From contig CP054180.1 in NCBI GenBank assembly GCA_015709635.1, positions 1,302,001 through 1,366,000 of the forward strand: DNA of 64,000 bases, given 5' to 3'. The stretch comes from Gammaproteobacteria bacterium. GTDB taxonomy: Bacteria; Pseudomonadota; Gammaproteobacteria; Burkholderiales; Nitrosomonadaceae. Positions 48,909-57,396 of this stretch are shown here, piece by piece. The position numbers and the translations under genes were made by a program. Under the pieces are notes generated by a model. It was not told the DNA's origin. It did not search any database and worked only from the letters and a program-made list of their open reading frames with translations. Every line of letters starts with the position of its first letter. Positions within the stretch are counted from its first letter, which is position 1.

Positions 48909-49711
48909 GGGCCTGTTAACACTATTTGATATAATACGGTGATGGAAATCACCGAAACTCAATATCAACAGATCGAACACTGCATGCCGCGCCAGCGTGG
49001 CAATGTCAGTCATTCCAATCTACAAATTCTCAATGCTATTCTGTATGTTACCGAGCATGGTTGCAAGTGGCGCGGACTACCCAAGCGTTTCGGTAATTGG
49101 CATACCATCTACACTCGAATGAATCGATGGGCGAAAAGCGGCGTGCTTCAAAAAGTTTTTGAGCAGCTGCAGCATCAACAAATCATTCGCATCAAGATTG
49201 AAGCCGTTTCGATGGATAGCACCAGCATCAAAGTGCACCCTGATGGTACTGGTGCATTAAAAAAAAACGGCCCGCAATCCATCGGCAATCCCGAGGTGGC
49301 TGGACCACTAAAATTCATCTGGTTGCCGCAGATACCAGAACAGCCATAACTTTTCCTTATCTCCGGGGCATACACATGACGCACCGGAAGGACGACAACT
49401 CCTGTTAGCACTCGGCCCCGTCTCTTCTCCTACTCATCTGCTGATGGATCGCGCTTATGAGGGTGATCAAACCAGACAGCTTGCATTGGAGCTCGGTTAT
49501 ATCCCGGTTGTCCCACCCAAAACTAATCGGCTGGAGCTCTGGGAATATGACCGCGCCATGTACAAAAAACGCAATGAGATCGAAAGATTATTCCGCAGAC
49601 TCAAGGGATTCCGTCGAATATTCTCCAGATTCGACAAACTGGATGTCATTTTTCTCTCATTCATCCATTTCGCTCTCATCGTCGAAGCACTTAGGTAGTG
49701 TTAACAGGCCC
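48909..49711 (+). mobile_element. Small IS5-family (IS427/IS1381-like) insertion sequence
   Basis: 803 bp with inverted repeats GGGCCTGTTAACACTA and TAGTGTTAACAGGCCC, flanked by TA on both sides. It is inserted four bases from the inner end of IS copy A, inside what remains of the small membrane-protein gene at 49713-50072. Confidence 0.85.
48942..49698 (+). pseudogene. IS427-like transposase with two 1-bp deletions
   Basis: The first frame runs MEITETQYQQIEHCMPRQRG to DSTSIKVHPDGTGALKKNG and loses frame near 49290 (GGCAATCCCG where GGCAAATCCCG is expected). SRGGWTTKIHLVAAD then reads in the next frame, which fails near 49352 (ACTTTTCC instead of ACTTTTTCC). The final frame gives HLLMDRAYEGDQTRQL and KKRNEIERLFRRLKGFRRI to the stop at 49698. 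Elements of this group can use programmed frameshifting, but two separate shifts point to decay. Confidence 0.8.
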
Positions 49712-49712
49712 T

Positions 49713-50072
49713 AGTTAAAGTTTGAAGTTTATGTGATACTAATGAAATAGATTCTTTTGAAGGAAGATCAAATGAATACAAACACGTCCAACATCCTTCT
49801 TTATTCCTAATGGACTTCGGTATGAGATGATATGATGCCTGCAATTGACCAGATAAATTCCTGATTTTCTCATAAACATCATTTTTTCTTTCTTTATCAA
49901 ATTCATCGTTATTTGAAATAACGACATTATAAGTTATTAATACATGTGATATTTCTCCAATAGTTTTTCTAAAGCCTTGAATTGGTTAGATTACTAGTTT
50001 AAGTATATATTGACCTACAACAAAACCAAAAAGAGCAAATATAGCTCCAAAAAAAGCTATTAAAAATTCCAT
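49713..50072 (-). pseudogene. 5' part of a split small membrane-protein gene
   Basis: ATG at 50072 with AAGGAG upstream. It encodes one transmembrane helix (MEFLIAFFGAIFALFGFVVG, then QYILKLVI), an in-frame TAA at 49988-49986, and an open frame beyond it: PIQGFRKTIGEISHVLITYN, DEFDKERKNDVYEKIRNLSG, QLQASYHLIP, PSKESISLVSHKLQTLT. The stop sits where related proteins have Glu (FIEPIQ), so GAA to TAA is likely. The frame is cut at 49712 by the small IS. The missing 3' part lies on the other strand at 51799-51928. I know the family only as a small conserved membrane protein without assigned function. Confidence 0.7.
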
Positions 50073-50222
50073 ATTTACTTCTCCTTGTGTCAATGAGACT
50101 TGATTATCATCTATTTAAATTCTTTATCTAACCTTCAAATTTCTTTGATACAGATGAGCAAACGATTTGAAGCACGAAAGCAATAAAGGCGTACGTAAAT
50201 GCGTCAGTGATCTCGATACATA

Positions 50223-51798
50223 GTCATCCCTGCAAAACACTTAGAGCCTGCATGAACTGCAGGAATCATCAAATTTTAGACGGCATTGATCCCTGAGAAT
50301 TTATACTATTCGCATCAAAACACTGAGAGAATCAAGAGGAACTGAAATGCCGACCGATGATTTTTTCCGAGCGCGTCTCGATCAGATAATTGATCTGCGT
50401 CATCCCCTGGCAGTGCTGTCGAATCGACTGCCGTGGGCTGATATTGAAGCAGCACTTGTCCCTGCTTTTGAGCGTAAAAACCGTCAGGGTGAAGTGTTGG
50501 AGATCAACGATCTTTTTGGCACAACATTGGCGATTGCCAGTGGGGGCGTGAGCACTGCGGGTCGCCCCGCTTGCCGATCCGGTTGATGGCATCGTTGCTG
50601 TATCTGAAGCATGCGTTCAACCTCAGTGACGAAGAGCTGGTGGTTCGCTGGTCGGAGAATGTGGTGTGGCAGTATTTCAGCGGCGAGGAATATTACACAT
50701 CGAAGTTGCCGTGTGATGCCACCCAGATTGGCCGTTTCCGCACCGCCATTGGTGAAGCTGGTGTTGAGAAGCTGCTGAAGGCAACGATTGACACTGCGGT
50801 GCACACCAAGGCGGTCAAACCGGCTGAATTCAAACGAGTGATTGTTGACACGACAATTCAGGAAAAGGCAATTGCGCATCCGGTAGATAGCCGGTTACTG
50901 GAAATTGCTCGCGGCAAGATTGTGCAAGCAGCCAGACGGGCTGGCATCACCTTGAAGCAAACCTACGCCAAAGAAGGCAAGGCGCTGCGCCGAAGGGCAG
51001 GCGGCTATGCCCACGCCAGGCAATTGCGGCGTCTGCACAAAACCGTTAAACGCCAACGCACGATCCTTGGTATCGTGCTGCGGGAGATCCAGCGCAAACT
51101 GGCAACCGTGACGACGGTCTGTGCCGCATCGCTGCAGCAATTGACCACGCTATTGGAACGGGCAGGACGGATTCATAAGCAGCAACCCAAGGACAACAAC
51201 AAACTCTATGCATTGCACGCACCGGAAGCCGAATGCATCGGCAAGGGCAAAGCACGCAAACCTTACGAGTTCGGAGTTAAAGCCGGCATTGCTGTTACGC
51301 ACAAAAGCGGCCTGATAGTCGGTGCCAGAACCTTTCCTGGCAATCCCTACGATGGTCATATTCTCCACCAACAGCTCGAACAAACGCACAGGCTACTCGA
51401 AGATACCGGATCAATACCGAAGCAGGTTATTGCCGATCTCGGGTTCCGGGGAGTGGATGCTGACAATCCGGCAGTGGAAATCATCCATCGCGGCAAGTAC
51501 AAGTCGCTGACGAAACCGCAGCGGCGCTGGCTCAAGCGCCGGCAGGCCGTGGAACCTGCAATCGGGCATCTGAAGTCGGATCACCGAATGAATCGCTGCT
51601 GGTTACCAGGTCAGTTGGGTGATGCACTGCACGCTGTGTTATGTGCGGCTGGCTACAATCTGCGCTGGCTGATGAGAGCTATACACCGTTTGGGCATCAA
51701 GAATTCTTTATTGCGACTTGCGCTGCTGCAACTGATCAACACCTTTTACACAAAACGTTCGTTTGTCGGCATGACTGTGTGAATTTTGCAGGGGCGAC
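50223..51798 (+). mobile_element. Insertion sequence, IS5-superfamily, copy B
   Basis: 1576 bp with the same ends as copy A (GTCATCCCTGCAAAA at 50223, and the complement of GTCGCCCCTGCAAAA ending at 51798) and TA on both sides. Opposite orientation to copy A. One bp shorter than the inferred intact 1577-bp form. Between the small membrane-protein gene and this IS (50073-50222) I see nothing else. Confidence 0.9.
50347..51782 (+). pseudogene. DDE transposase of IS copy B, one 1-bp deletion
   Basis: Same protein as in copy A. The frame is lost at 50510-50511, where copy A reads CAACGACTCTTTTTGG and copy B CAACGATCTTTTTGG. The rest is open from PIRLMASLLYLKHAFNLSDE to the stop at 51782. The region damaged in copy A is intact here. 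A minor substitution (RWSENV against RWPENV) also separates the copies. Confidence 0.88.
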
Positions 51799-51928
51799 TA
51801 ATTATCTGTATCCACGTTCAGACGAAAATCTGAATCTTTTTTATGCAAAAAGTAGAGAATTAAAAAAAGATATCTGTGAAAATTTAGATATTTTTAATCC
51901 TGATGATTTGGGAGCGATGAAACACTAA
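51799..51928 (+). pseudogene. 3' part of the split small membrane-protein gene
   Basis: Open frame without its own start: NYLYPRSDENLNLFYAKSRE, LKKDICENLDIF, then NPDDLGAMKH and stop. Joined to the 5' part on the opposite strand through the shared TAATTA, the reading is LQTLTN-YLYPRS with no shift of frame. The full protein would be about 160 residues. Confidence 0.7.
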
Positions 51929-51976
51929 CTAATAATATCATTGGTATTGATTTAATTCCGCTGTTGTTTCTTTTTT

Positions 51977-52026
51977 ATTCCGGATTTATTTTCTTTCTTA
52001 CATTCCGGGTTTATTTTCTTCCTTAC
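51977..52026. repeat. Two tandem 25-bp repeats upstream of groES
   Basis: ATTCCGG(A/G)TTTATTTTCTT(T/C)CTTAC occurs twice head to tail. It lies just upstream of the heat-shock promoter. The gap 51929-52060 holds nothing else visible. Confidence 0.6.
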
Positions 52027-52060
52027 AACAATAAGTTATAAAATATTTCCATATACTGAT

Positions 52061-52090
52061 CTTGAAATTTTTCATCACAATCCCTATTAT
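52061..52090 (+). promoter_or_regulatory. Sigma-32 promoter of groESL
   Basis: CTTGAAA at 52061-52067 and TCCCTATTAT from 52081, 13 bases apart, match the RpoH consensus. The CIRCE operator begins at the last base of this -10 region, so HrcA bound there would block the start site. Confidence 0.72.
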
Positions 52091-52116
52091 TAGCACTCGT
52101 GGTTATTGAGTGCTAA
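52090..52116. promoter_or_regulatory. CIRCE operator (HrcA binding site)
   Basis: TTAGCACTC, nine bases, GAGTGCTAA: a perfect match to the CIRCE consensus. It lies about 100 bases before groES. HrcA itself is not encoded in this window. Confidence 0.95.
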
Positions 52117-52216
52117 TAATTTTTTATATTAGACCCCTGACTTCTTTAGAAATATATAAGTGAAATGCAAGGTATTTCATAAATCTTGATTTTTAATTCT
52201 TACGGGAGAAAACAGC

Positions 52217-52507
52217 ATGAAAATTCGTCCTTTGCATGATCGTGTGATTGTCAAGCGATTGGAAGATGAGCGTAAAACCGCTTCAGGTATTGTAATTCCA
52301 GACAGTGCCGCAGAAAAGCCTGATCAAGGTGAAGTATTGGCCGTCGGTAAAGGAAAGGTTGGCGACGATGGAAAAGTGCGTCCATTGGAAGTCAAAGTCG
52401 GCGATAGAGTATTGTTTGGAAAATATGCCGGACAGTCTGTTAAGGTTCAAGGCGAAGAACTTTTGGTTATGCGGGAAGAAGATATTATGGGTGTGATTGA
52501 AGGCTAA
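52217..52507 (+). CDS. groES: Co-chaperonin GroES
   Basis: Lid of the GroEL folding chamber, a heptamer. The 96-residue product starts MKIRPLHDRVIVKRLEDERK, has the mobile-loop region TASGIVIPDSAAEKPDQGEV and ends IMGVIEG, all typical. TACGGGAGAAAAC precedes the ATG. It is followed by groEL after 63 bases, and both are driven by the sigma-32/CIRCE region. Confidence 0.98.
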   Translation: MKIRPLHDRVIVKRLEDERKTASGIVIPDSAAEKPDQGEVLAVGKGKVGDDGKVRPLEVKVGDRVLFGKYAGQSVKVQGEELLVMREEDIMGVIEG

Positions 52508-52570
52508 CTAAGCGCGCCAGTAGATTGCTCACTGAAGATAATGTGTTGTTAAGAAATTAGGAGAAAAGTT

Positions 52571-54220
52571 ATGTCAGCAAAAGAAGTGAAGTTTGGTGAT
52601 TCAGCACGTCATAGAATGGTGGCCGGTGTCAATATTTTAGCTGATGCGGTGAAAGTGACCTTGGGCCCCAAAGGCCGCAATGTCGTCTTGGATCGCTCTT
52701 ATGGTGCCCCAACCATTACCAAGGACGGTGTTTCAGTTGCTAAAGAGATCGAGCTGAAAGACAAATTCGAGAATATGGGCGCCCAGATGCTGAAAGAAGT
52801 GGCCAGCAAAACATCCGATGTCGCCGGTGACGGTACCACTACCGCGACTGTATTGGCGCAATCGATTGTCAAGGAAGGGATGAAATATGTTGCTGCGGGC
52901 ATGAACCCAATGGACCTCAAGCGCGGTATCGATAAAGCCGTGAGCACTGCAGTTGGAGAATTGAAAAAACTATCAAAACCTTGTGCAACAGCAAAAGAAA
53001 TTGCTCAGGTGGGCAGCATTTCTGCAAACTCCGACACCGAGATCGGCAAAATCATTGCGGATGCGATGGATAAAGTGGGTAAAGAAGGTGTGATCACGGT
53101 AGAAGACGGTTCAGGACTGCAAAATGAATTGGAAGTCGTCGAAGGTATGCAGTTTGATCGCGGTTACCTGTCACCTTATTTTGTCAGCAGTGCGGAAAAA
53201 CAAATTGCGCTGCTCGATAGTCCATTTGTTCTGCTGCATGACAAAAAAATTTCCAATATCAGGGATTTATTGCCGGTATTGGAACAAGTTGCGAAAGCCG
53301 GAAAGCCTCTGTTAATCATTGCGGAAGATGTCGATGGTGAAGCATTGGCTACGCTGGTGGTGAACAATATTCGCGGTATTCTTAAAACCTGCGCGGTTAA
53401 GGCTCCCGGTTTTGGTGATCGCCGTAAAGCCATGTTGGAAGATATTGCCATTTTGACCGGTGGTACCGTGATTGCGGAAGAAGTCGGCCTGACTCTCGAG
53501 AAAGCGACACTGAACGATTTGGGGCAAGCAAAACGCATTGAAGTGGGTAAAGAAAACACCACCATCATTGACGGCGCCGGCGATGCCAAGGCTATTGAAG
53601 CGCGTGTCAAACAAATTCGCACGCAAATCGAAGAAGCAACCAGCGATTATGACAAGGAAAAACTGCAAGAGCGTGTGGCCAAATTGGCGGGTGGTGTAGC
53701 CTTGATCAAAGTTGGCGCGGCGACCGAAGTTGAAATGAAAGAGAAAAAAGCGCGCGTGGAAGATGCCTTGCATGCAACGCGTGCAGCTGTAGAAGAAGGG
53801 GTAATTCCTGGTGGCGGCGTCGCATTATTGAGAACCTCGCCGGTGGTGAAAAACACCAAAGGTGACAACCATGACCAGGATGCCGGTATCAAGATTGTGC
53901 TGCGGGCATTGGAAGAACCTTTACGCCAGATCGTCACGAATTGCGGCGATGAGCCATCGGTAGTTGTCAATAAAGTCACCGAAGGTAAAGGTAACTTTGG
54001 CTATAATGCGGCAACCGGTGAGTATGGTGATTTGGTTGCGATGGGTGTTCTGGATCCAACCAAGGTAACTCGCTCAGCATTGCAAAACGCTGCGTCTGTG
54101 GCAGGTTTAATGCTCACCACGGATGCTATGGTGGCCGAATTGCCTAAGGAGGAAGCGCCAGCCGGCGGTGGTATGGGTGGCATGGGCGGTATGGGTGGCA
54201 TGGGCGGAATGGATATGTAA
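52571..54220 (+). CDS. groEL: Chaperonin GroEL
   Basis: Double-ring ATP-dependent chaperonin. The 549-residue product has the nucleotide motifs TLGPKGRNVVLDR and DVAGDGTTTATVLA, the apical domain, and the signature-like AAVEEGVIPGGGVALL. It ends in the flexible Gly-Gly-Met tail (five GGM units, then DM). AGGAG lies before the ATG. Second gene of the groESL operon. Confidence 0.98.
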   Translation: MSAKEVKFGDSARHRMVAGVNILADAVKVTLGPKGRNVVLDRSYGAPTITKDGVSVAKEIELKDKFENMGAQMLKEVASKTSDVAGDGTTTATVLAQSIVKEGMKYVAAGMNPMDLKRGIDKAVSTAVGELKKLSKPCATAKEIAQVGSISANSDTEIGKIIADAMDKVGKEGVITVEDGSGLQNELEVVEGMQFDRGYLSPYFVSSAEKQIALLDSPFVLLHDKKISNIRDLLPVLEQVAKAGKPLLIIAEDVDGEALATLVVNNIRGILKTCAVKAPGFGDRRKAMLEDIAILTGGTVIAEEVGLTLEKATLNDLGQAKRIEVGKENTTIIDGAGDAKAIEARVKQIRTQIEEATSDYDKEKLQERVAKLAGGVALIKVGAATEVEMKEKKARVEDALHATRAAVEEGVIPGGGVALLRTSPVVKNTKGDNHDQDAGIKIVLRALEEPLRQIVTNCGDEPSVVVNKVTEGKGNFGYNAATGEYGDLVAMGVLDPTKVTRSALQNAASVAGLMLTTDAMVAELPKEEAPAGGGMGGMGGMGGMGGMDM

Positions 54221-54256
54221 AGCCAGCCATCGCAACACACTCAGTGTTTTGATACT

Positions 54257-54291
54257 AAACAGACTCCAACATTTTTGGGGTCTGTTTTTTT
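54257..54291 (+). terminator. Intrinsic terminator of groESL
   Basis: AACAGACTCCAA pairs with TTGGGGTCTGTT, followed by T7. It lies 36 bases after the groEL stop. Confidence 0.9.
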
Positions 54292-54382
54292 ATGCTGATG
54301 AAATTCCGATTGGAGGAATAGAGATACTTATCCGGCGTTATATTTTCATCTGAAGATAGATTGTCGTGATAAATTCTATGCT

Positions 54383-55132
54383 ATGAATAAAATTGAAAAC
54401 TACTCACCGTCCAAAGATTTGTTACTTAATCGCGTTATTCTGGTGACGGGTGCAGGGCAGGGGTTGGGACGTGCAGCAGCCTTAGCCTATGCAAATCATG
54501 GTGCTACAGTGATTTTGCACGGACGCAAGGTTAAGAAGCTGGAAGCCGTTTACGATGAGATTGAAGCGCTAGGAAAAGCACAAGCGCTTATTTATCCACT
54601 CGATTTTGAAAAAGCCGAGGACAAAGATTTCGCAATTCTGGCACAAGCGATTGCGGAACAATTGGGGCGGCTCGACGGAATTTTGCATAATGCGGCTTTG
54701 CTGCCTGGCTTAAGTCCGCTGGAACATCAATCGGTTGCGCAGTTCCGGTCGTTGTTGCAGGTAAATTTAATTGCACCTTTTGCGATAACCAAAGCGTGTC
54801 TGCCATTATTGAAAGCTTCCTCGGATGCAAGTGTGATTATGACTTCGAGTTTACACGGCCTGAATCCCGCCGCATATTGGGGTGGTTTTGCCGTAGCCAA
54901 TGCAGGGATTCAAGCGCTGATGAAAATACAAGCGGATGAGTGGGAAATATTACCAAATTTGCGCATGAATTCTATTGTGCCGGGAATAGTCAATTCGCCA
55001 CAACGCACTATCACACATCCTGGTGAAATTAAGCAAAGAATGCAGCGTCCCGAGGATTTAATGGCTACTTATCTTTATTTGATGGGGCCTGATAGCAAAA
55101 ATGTGCGAGGGCAAACCTTATTTTGCTCATGA
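54383..55132 (+). CDS. Short-chain dehydrogenase (YciK-like) lacking catalytic Tyr and Lys
   Basis: 249 residues with an SDR fold. The nucleotide motif GAGQGLGRAAALAYA (near 22-36) and the HNAALLPGLSPL region are intact. The active-site block reads SSLHGLNPAAYWGGFAVANA. In YciK-like enzymes this is SSS...WGAYGASK, so the catalytic Y-x3-K is replaced by F-x3-N. The Ser is kept. It is therefore probably not an oxidoreductase but could still bind NAD(P) or act as a regulator. It lies between the groESL terminator and tRNA-Leu. Confidence 0.85.
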   Translation: MNKIENYSPSKDLLLNRVILVTGAGQGLGRAAALAYANHGATVILHGRKVKKLEAVYDEIEALGKAQALIYPLDFEKAEDKDFAILAQAIAEQLGRLDGILHNAALLPGLSPLEHQSVAQFRSLLQVNLIAPFAITKACLPLLKASSDASVIMTSSLHGLNPAAYWGGFAVANAGIQALMKIQADEWEILPNLRMNSIVPGIVNSPQRTITHPGEIKQRMQRPEDLMATYLYLMGPDSKNVRGQTLFCS

Positions 55133-55174
55133 ATCCGAGTGAATGATCCGGCTGCAGCTGGCGGAATTAAAAGG

Positions 55175-55180
55175 TATAAT
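55175..55180 (+). promoter_or_regulatory. -10 box of the tRNA-Leu promoter
   Basis: A perfect TATAAT 19 bases before the tRNA, followed by a GC-rich discriminator (GCTCGG) as in stringently controlled stable RNA genes. The -35 is weak (CTGCAG). Confidence 0.6.
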
Positions 55181-55199
55181 TGCTCGGATGAGCTGAATT

Positions 55200-55284
<85 letters not shown>

Positions 55285-55382
55285 AACTGTATTTATCGAA
55301 AGTCTTTTGTCCGGTAATGTATAAAAATGATCGGATAATATCGTAATATATTGAAAAATAATTTAATCAATCAGGAACTTGA

Positions 55383-56687
55383 ATGGGATCAAATGTAGAG
55401 AACCTCGGTGCACTGGAACGTCGTTTTGATATGACAATCTCTTTGGAGAAATTGCAGGATGAGATTAATAAACGTTTAAATCGACTGGCGAAGACGGTCA
55501 AACTGCATGGTTTCCGCCCTGGAAAAGTTCCATTAAAAATAATAACCCAAATGTATGGTGTGCAGATTCAACAAGATGTATTGAACGATGCAGTGCATAA
55601 GGAGTTCAAAGACACTGTACAGCAACAGAATTTGCAAGTGGCTGGTTATCCGCGATTTGAAGCAAAAGTATCCGATAATAACGGTTCTCTTTATACCGTA
55701 AGCGCAACATTTGAAGTTTATCCTGAAATCGTGCTAAGTGATTTGAGCAATCAGAGTATCGAGCAGCCAAATGCGCAGATTAGTGAAACGGATATTGATA
55801 AGACACTGGATATGATATGCAAACAGCGTACGGCATATAAACCGGTTGATCGAGCAGCTCAAAAAGGCGATCACGTTAAAATAGATTATCGCGGTACAGT
55901 CGATGGTAATGATTTTTCGGGTGGAAAAGCTAAAGACGTGCACTTGATATTGGGTGATGGAAAATTTCTCAAAGATTTTGAGGCTTCACTGATCGGTATG
56001 CAAATTGGTAGCGACAAGTCATTTGATGTTGTTTTTCCAGAAGATTATCATGGTAAAGATATTGCCGGAAAGACCGTTACATTTGAAGTTAAACTGAATG
56101 AGCTGAAAGAGCCGGTATCGCCGAATATAGACGCTGAGTTTGCTAAATCGCTAGGCATTCCGGATGGAGATCTTAAAAAATTACGCGAAGGAATACAAAA
56201 AGATCTTGAACGTGAAGTTTCTAAGCGAGTCAGAGCAAAACTTAAAGAACAAATCATGCAATTGCTGTTGAATGCAGCACAAATTGAAGTGCCTACTATA
56301 TTGGTTAGCCAAGAAAAAGAAAGGCTGCTGCAAAACGCAAAAAGCGATCTTGAAGCACGCGGAATGAAAACTAATGAGGTATCCCTGACATCAGATCTCT
56401 TTAAAGAAAAAGCTGAATATCGCGTTAAATTAGGTTTGATATTGGCTGAATTGGTGAAAGTGCATGCCCTCAAAGCTACACCAGAGCAGGTTCGCAGTGT
56501 TATAGAAGATGCGGCGCAGAGCTATGAGAATCCAGAACAAGTTGTTAAATGGCACTACGCTTCTCCAGAGCGTCTGCAGGAAGCGGAGTCGTTGGCACTG
56601 GAAGAAAATGTAGTTAATTGGGCGCTCGGAAAAATAAAATTGATTGATAAAACTGTGACTTTCGACGAGCTGATGGGGATATCCTGA
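55383..56687 (+). CDS. tig: Trigger factor
   Basis: Ribosome-bound chaperone with peptidyl-prolyl isomerase activity. The 434-residue product has the N-terminal ribosome-binding domain with the GFRPGKVP signature (near 44-51), the FKBP-like isomerase domain (about 155-245; DHVKIDYRGTVDG), and the helical C-terminal domain. It starts MGSNVENLGALERR. It is followed by clpP after one base, so translation of tig and clpP is probably coupled. Confidence 0.96.
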   Translation: MGSNVENLGALERRFDMTISLEKLQDEINKRLNRLAKTVKLHGFRPGKVPLKIITQMYGVQIQQDVLNDAVHKEFKDTVQQQNLQVAGYPRFEAKVSDNNGSLYTVSATFEVYPEIVLSDLSNQSIEQPNAQISETDIDKTLDMICKQRTAYKPVDRAAQKGDHVKIDYRGTVDGNDFSGGKAKDVHLILGDGKFLKDFEASLIGMQIGSDKSFDVVFPEDYHGKDIAGKTVTFEVKLNELKEPVSPNIDAEFAKSLGIPDGDLKKLREGIQKDLEREVSKRVRAKLKEQIMQLLLNAAQIEVPTILVSQEKERLLQNAKSDLEARGMKTNEVSLTSDLFKEKAEYRVKLGLILAELVKVHALKATPEQVRSVIEDAAQSYENPEQVVKWHYASPERLQEAESLALEENVVNWALGKIKLIDKTVTFDELMGIS

Positions 56688-56688
56688 A

Positions 56689-57330
56689 ATGATTCAACTG
56701 CCTGAGAATATGCGTGATCTGGAACCTAGAAACCTGGGATTAATTCCTATGGTAATCGAAACGAGCGGGCGCGGTGAACGTGCCTATGATATTTATTCAC
56801 GCTTATTAAAAGAAAGGGTCGTGTTCCTGATTGGCCCCGTTACTGAAGCCAGTGCAAATCTGGTAGTTGCGCAATTTTTATTTCTTGAGTCTGAAAATTC
56901 AGAAAAAGATATTCATTTTTATATTAATTCACCGGGGGGAATAGTATCCGCCGGTTTGGCTATTTATGACACAATGCAGTACATAAAGCCGGATGTAAGT
57001 ACGCTGTGTATTGGCCAAGCAGCAAGTATGGGAGCGCTACTTTTAACCGCGGGCGCGAAAGGCAAACGTTATTGTTTACCGAATTCACGCGTCATGATCC
57101 ATCAACCGCTCGGAGGTTTTCAGGGTCAGGCTTCGGATATCGAGATACATGCACGTGAAATATTGTATCTTAAAGCGCGATTAAATGAGATTATGGCGAA
57201 ACACACCGGACATCCGGTGTCAGAAGTAGAAAAAGATACCGATCGTGATAATTTTATGAGTGCAACAGAATCTGTAAATTATGGTTTAGTTGATGCAGTA
57301 TTGGCACAAAGGGAAGAAAGCGCAAATTAA
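56689..57330 (+). CDS. clpP: ATP-dependent Clp protease proteolytic subunit
   Basis: Barrel-shaped serine protease that works with ClpX or ClpA. The 213-residue product carries the catalytic triad Ser113 (GQAASMGALL), His138 (RVMIHQPLGG) and probably Asp187 (KDTDRDNFMS). It starts one base after the tig stop, with GGGGAT inside tig serving as ribosome binding site. clpX follows after 66 bases. Confidence 0.98.
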   Translation: MIQLPENMRDLEPRNLGLIPMVIETSGRGERAYDIYSRLLKERVVFLIGPVTEASANLVVAQFLFLESENSEKDIHFYINSPGGIVSAGLAIYDTMQYIKPDVSTLCIGQAASMGALLLTAGAKGKRYCLPNSRVMIHQPLGGFQGQASDIEIHAREILYLKARLNEIMAKHTGHPVSEVEKDTDRDNFMSATESVNYGLVDAVLAQREESAN

Positions 57331-57396
57331 GGGAAATGCGTGTGCGAAATTTATTTAAACACGAGTAACCAAACTCGATTACGGTGAGATAAAGAT

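Noticed and set aside
49250..49275. A9 run in the IS427-like element as a programmed frameshift site
   Set aside because: Shifting there in either direction does not lead into the conserved continuation. The needed change is downstream, near 49290, and a second one is needed as well.
49739..49927. 62-codon minus-strand frame within the split gene
   Set aside because: It is in a different frame from the conserved reading (DEFDKERKND...), which explains the region better.
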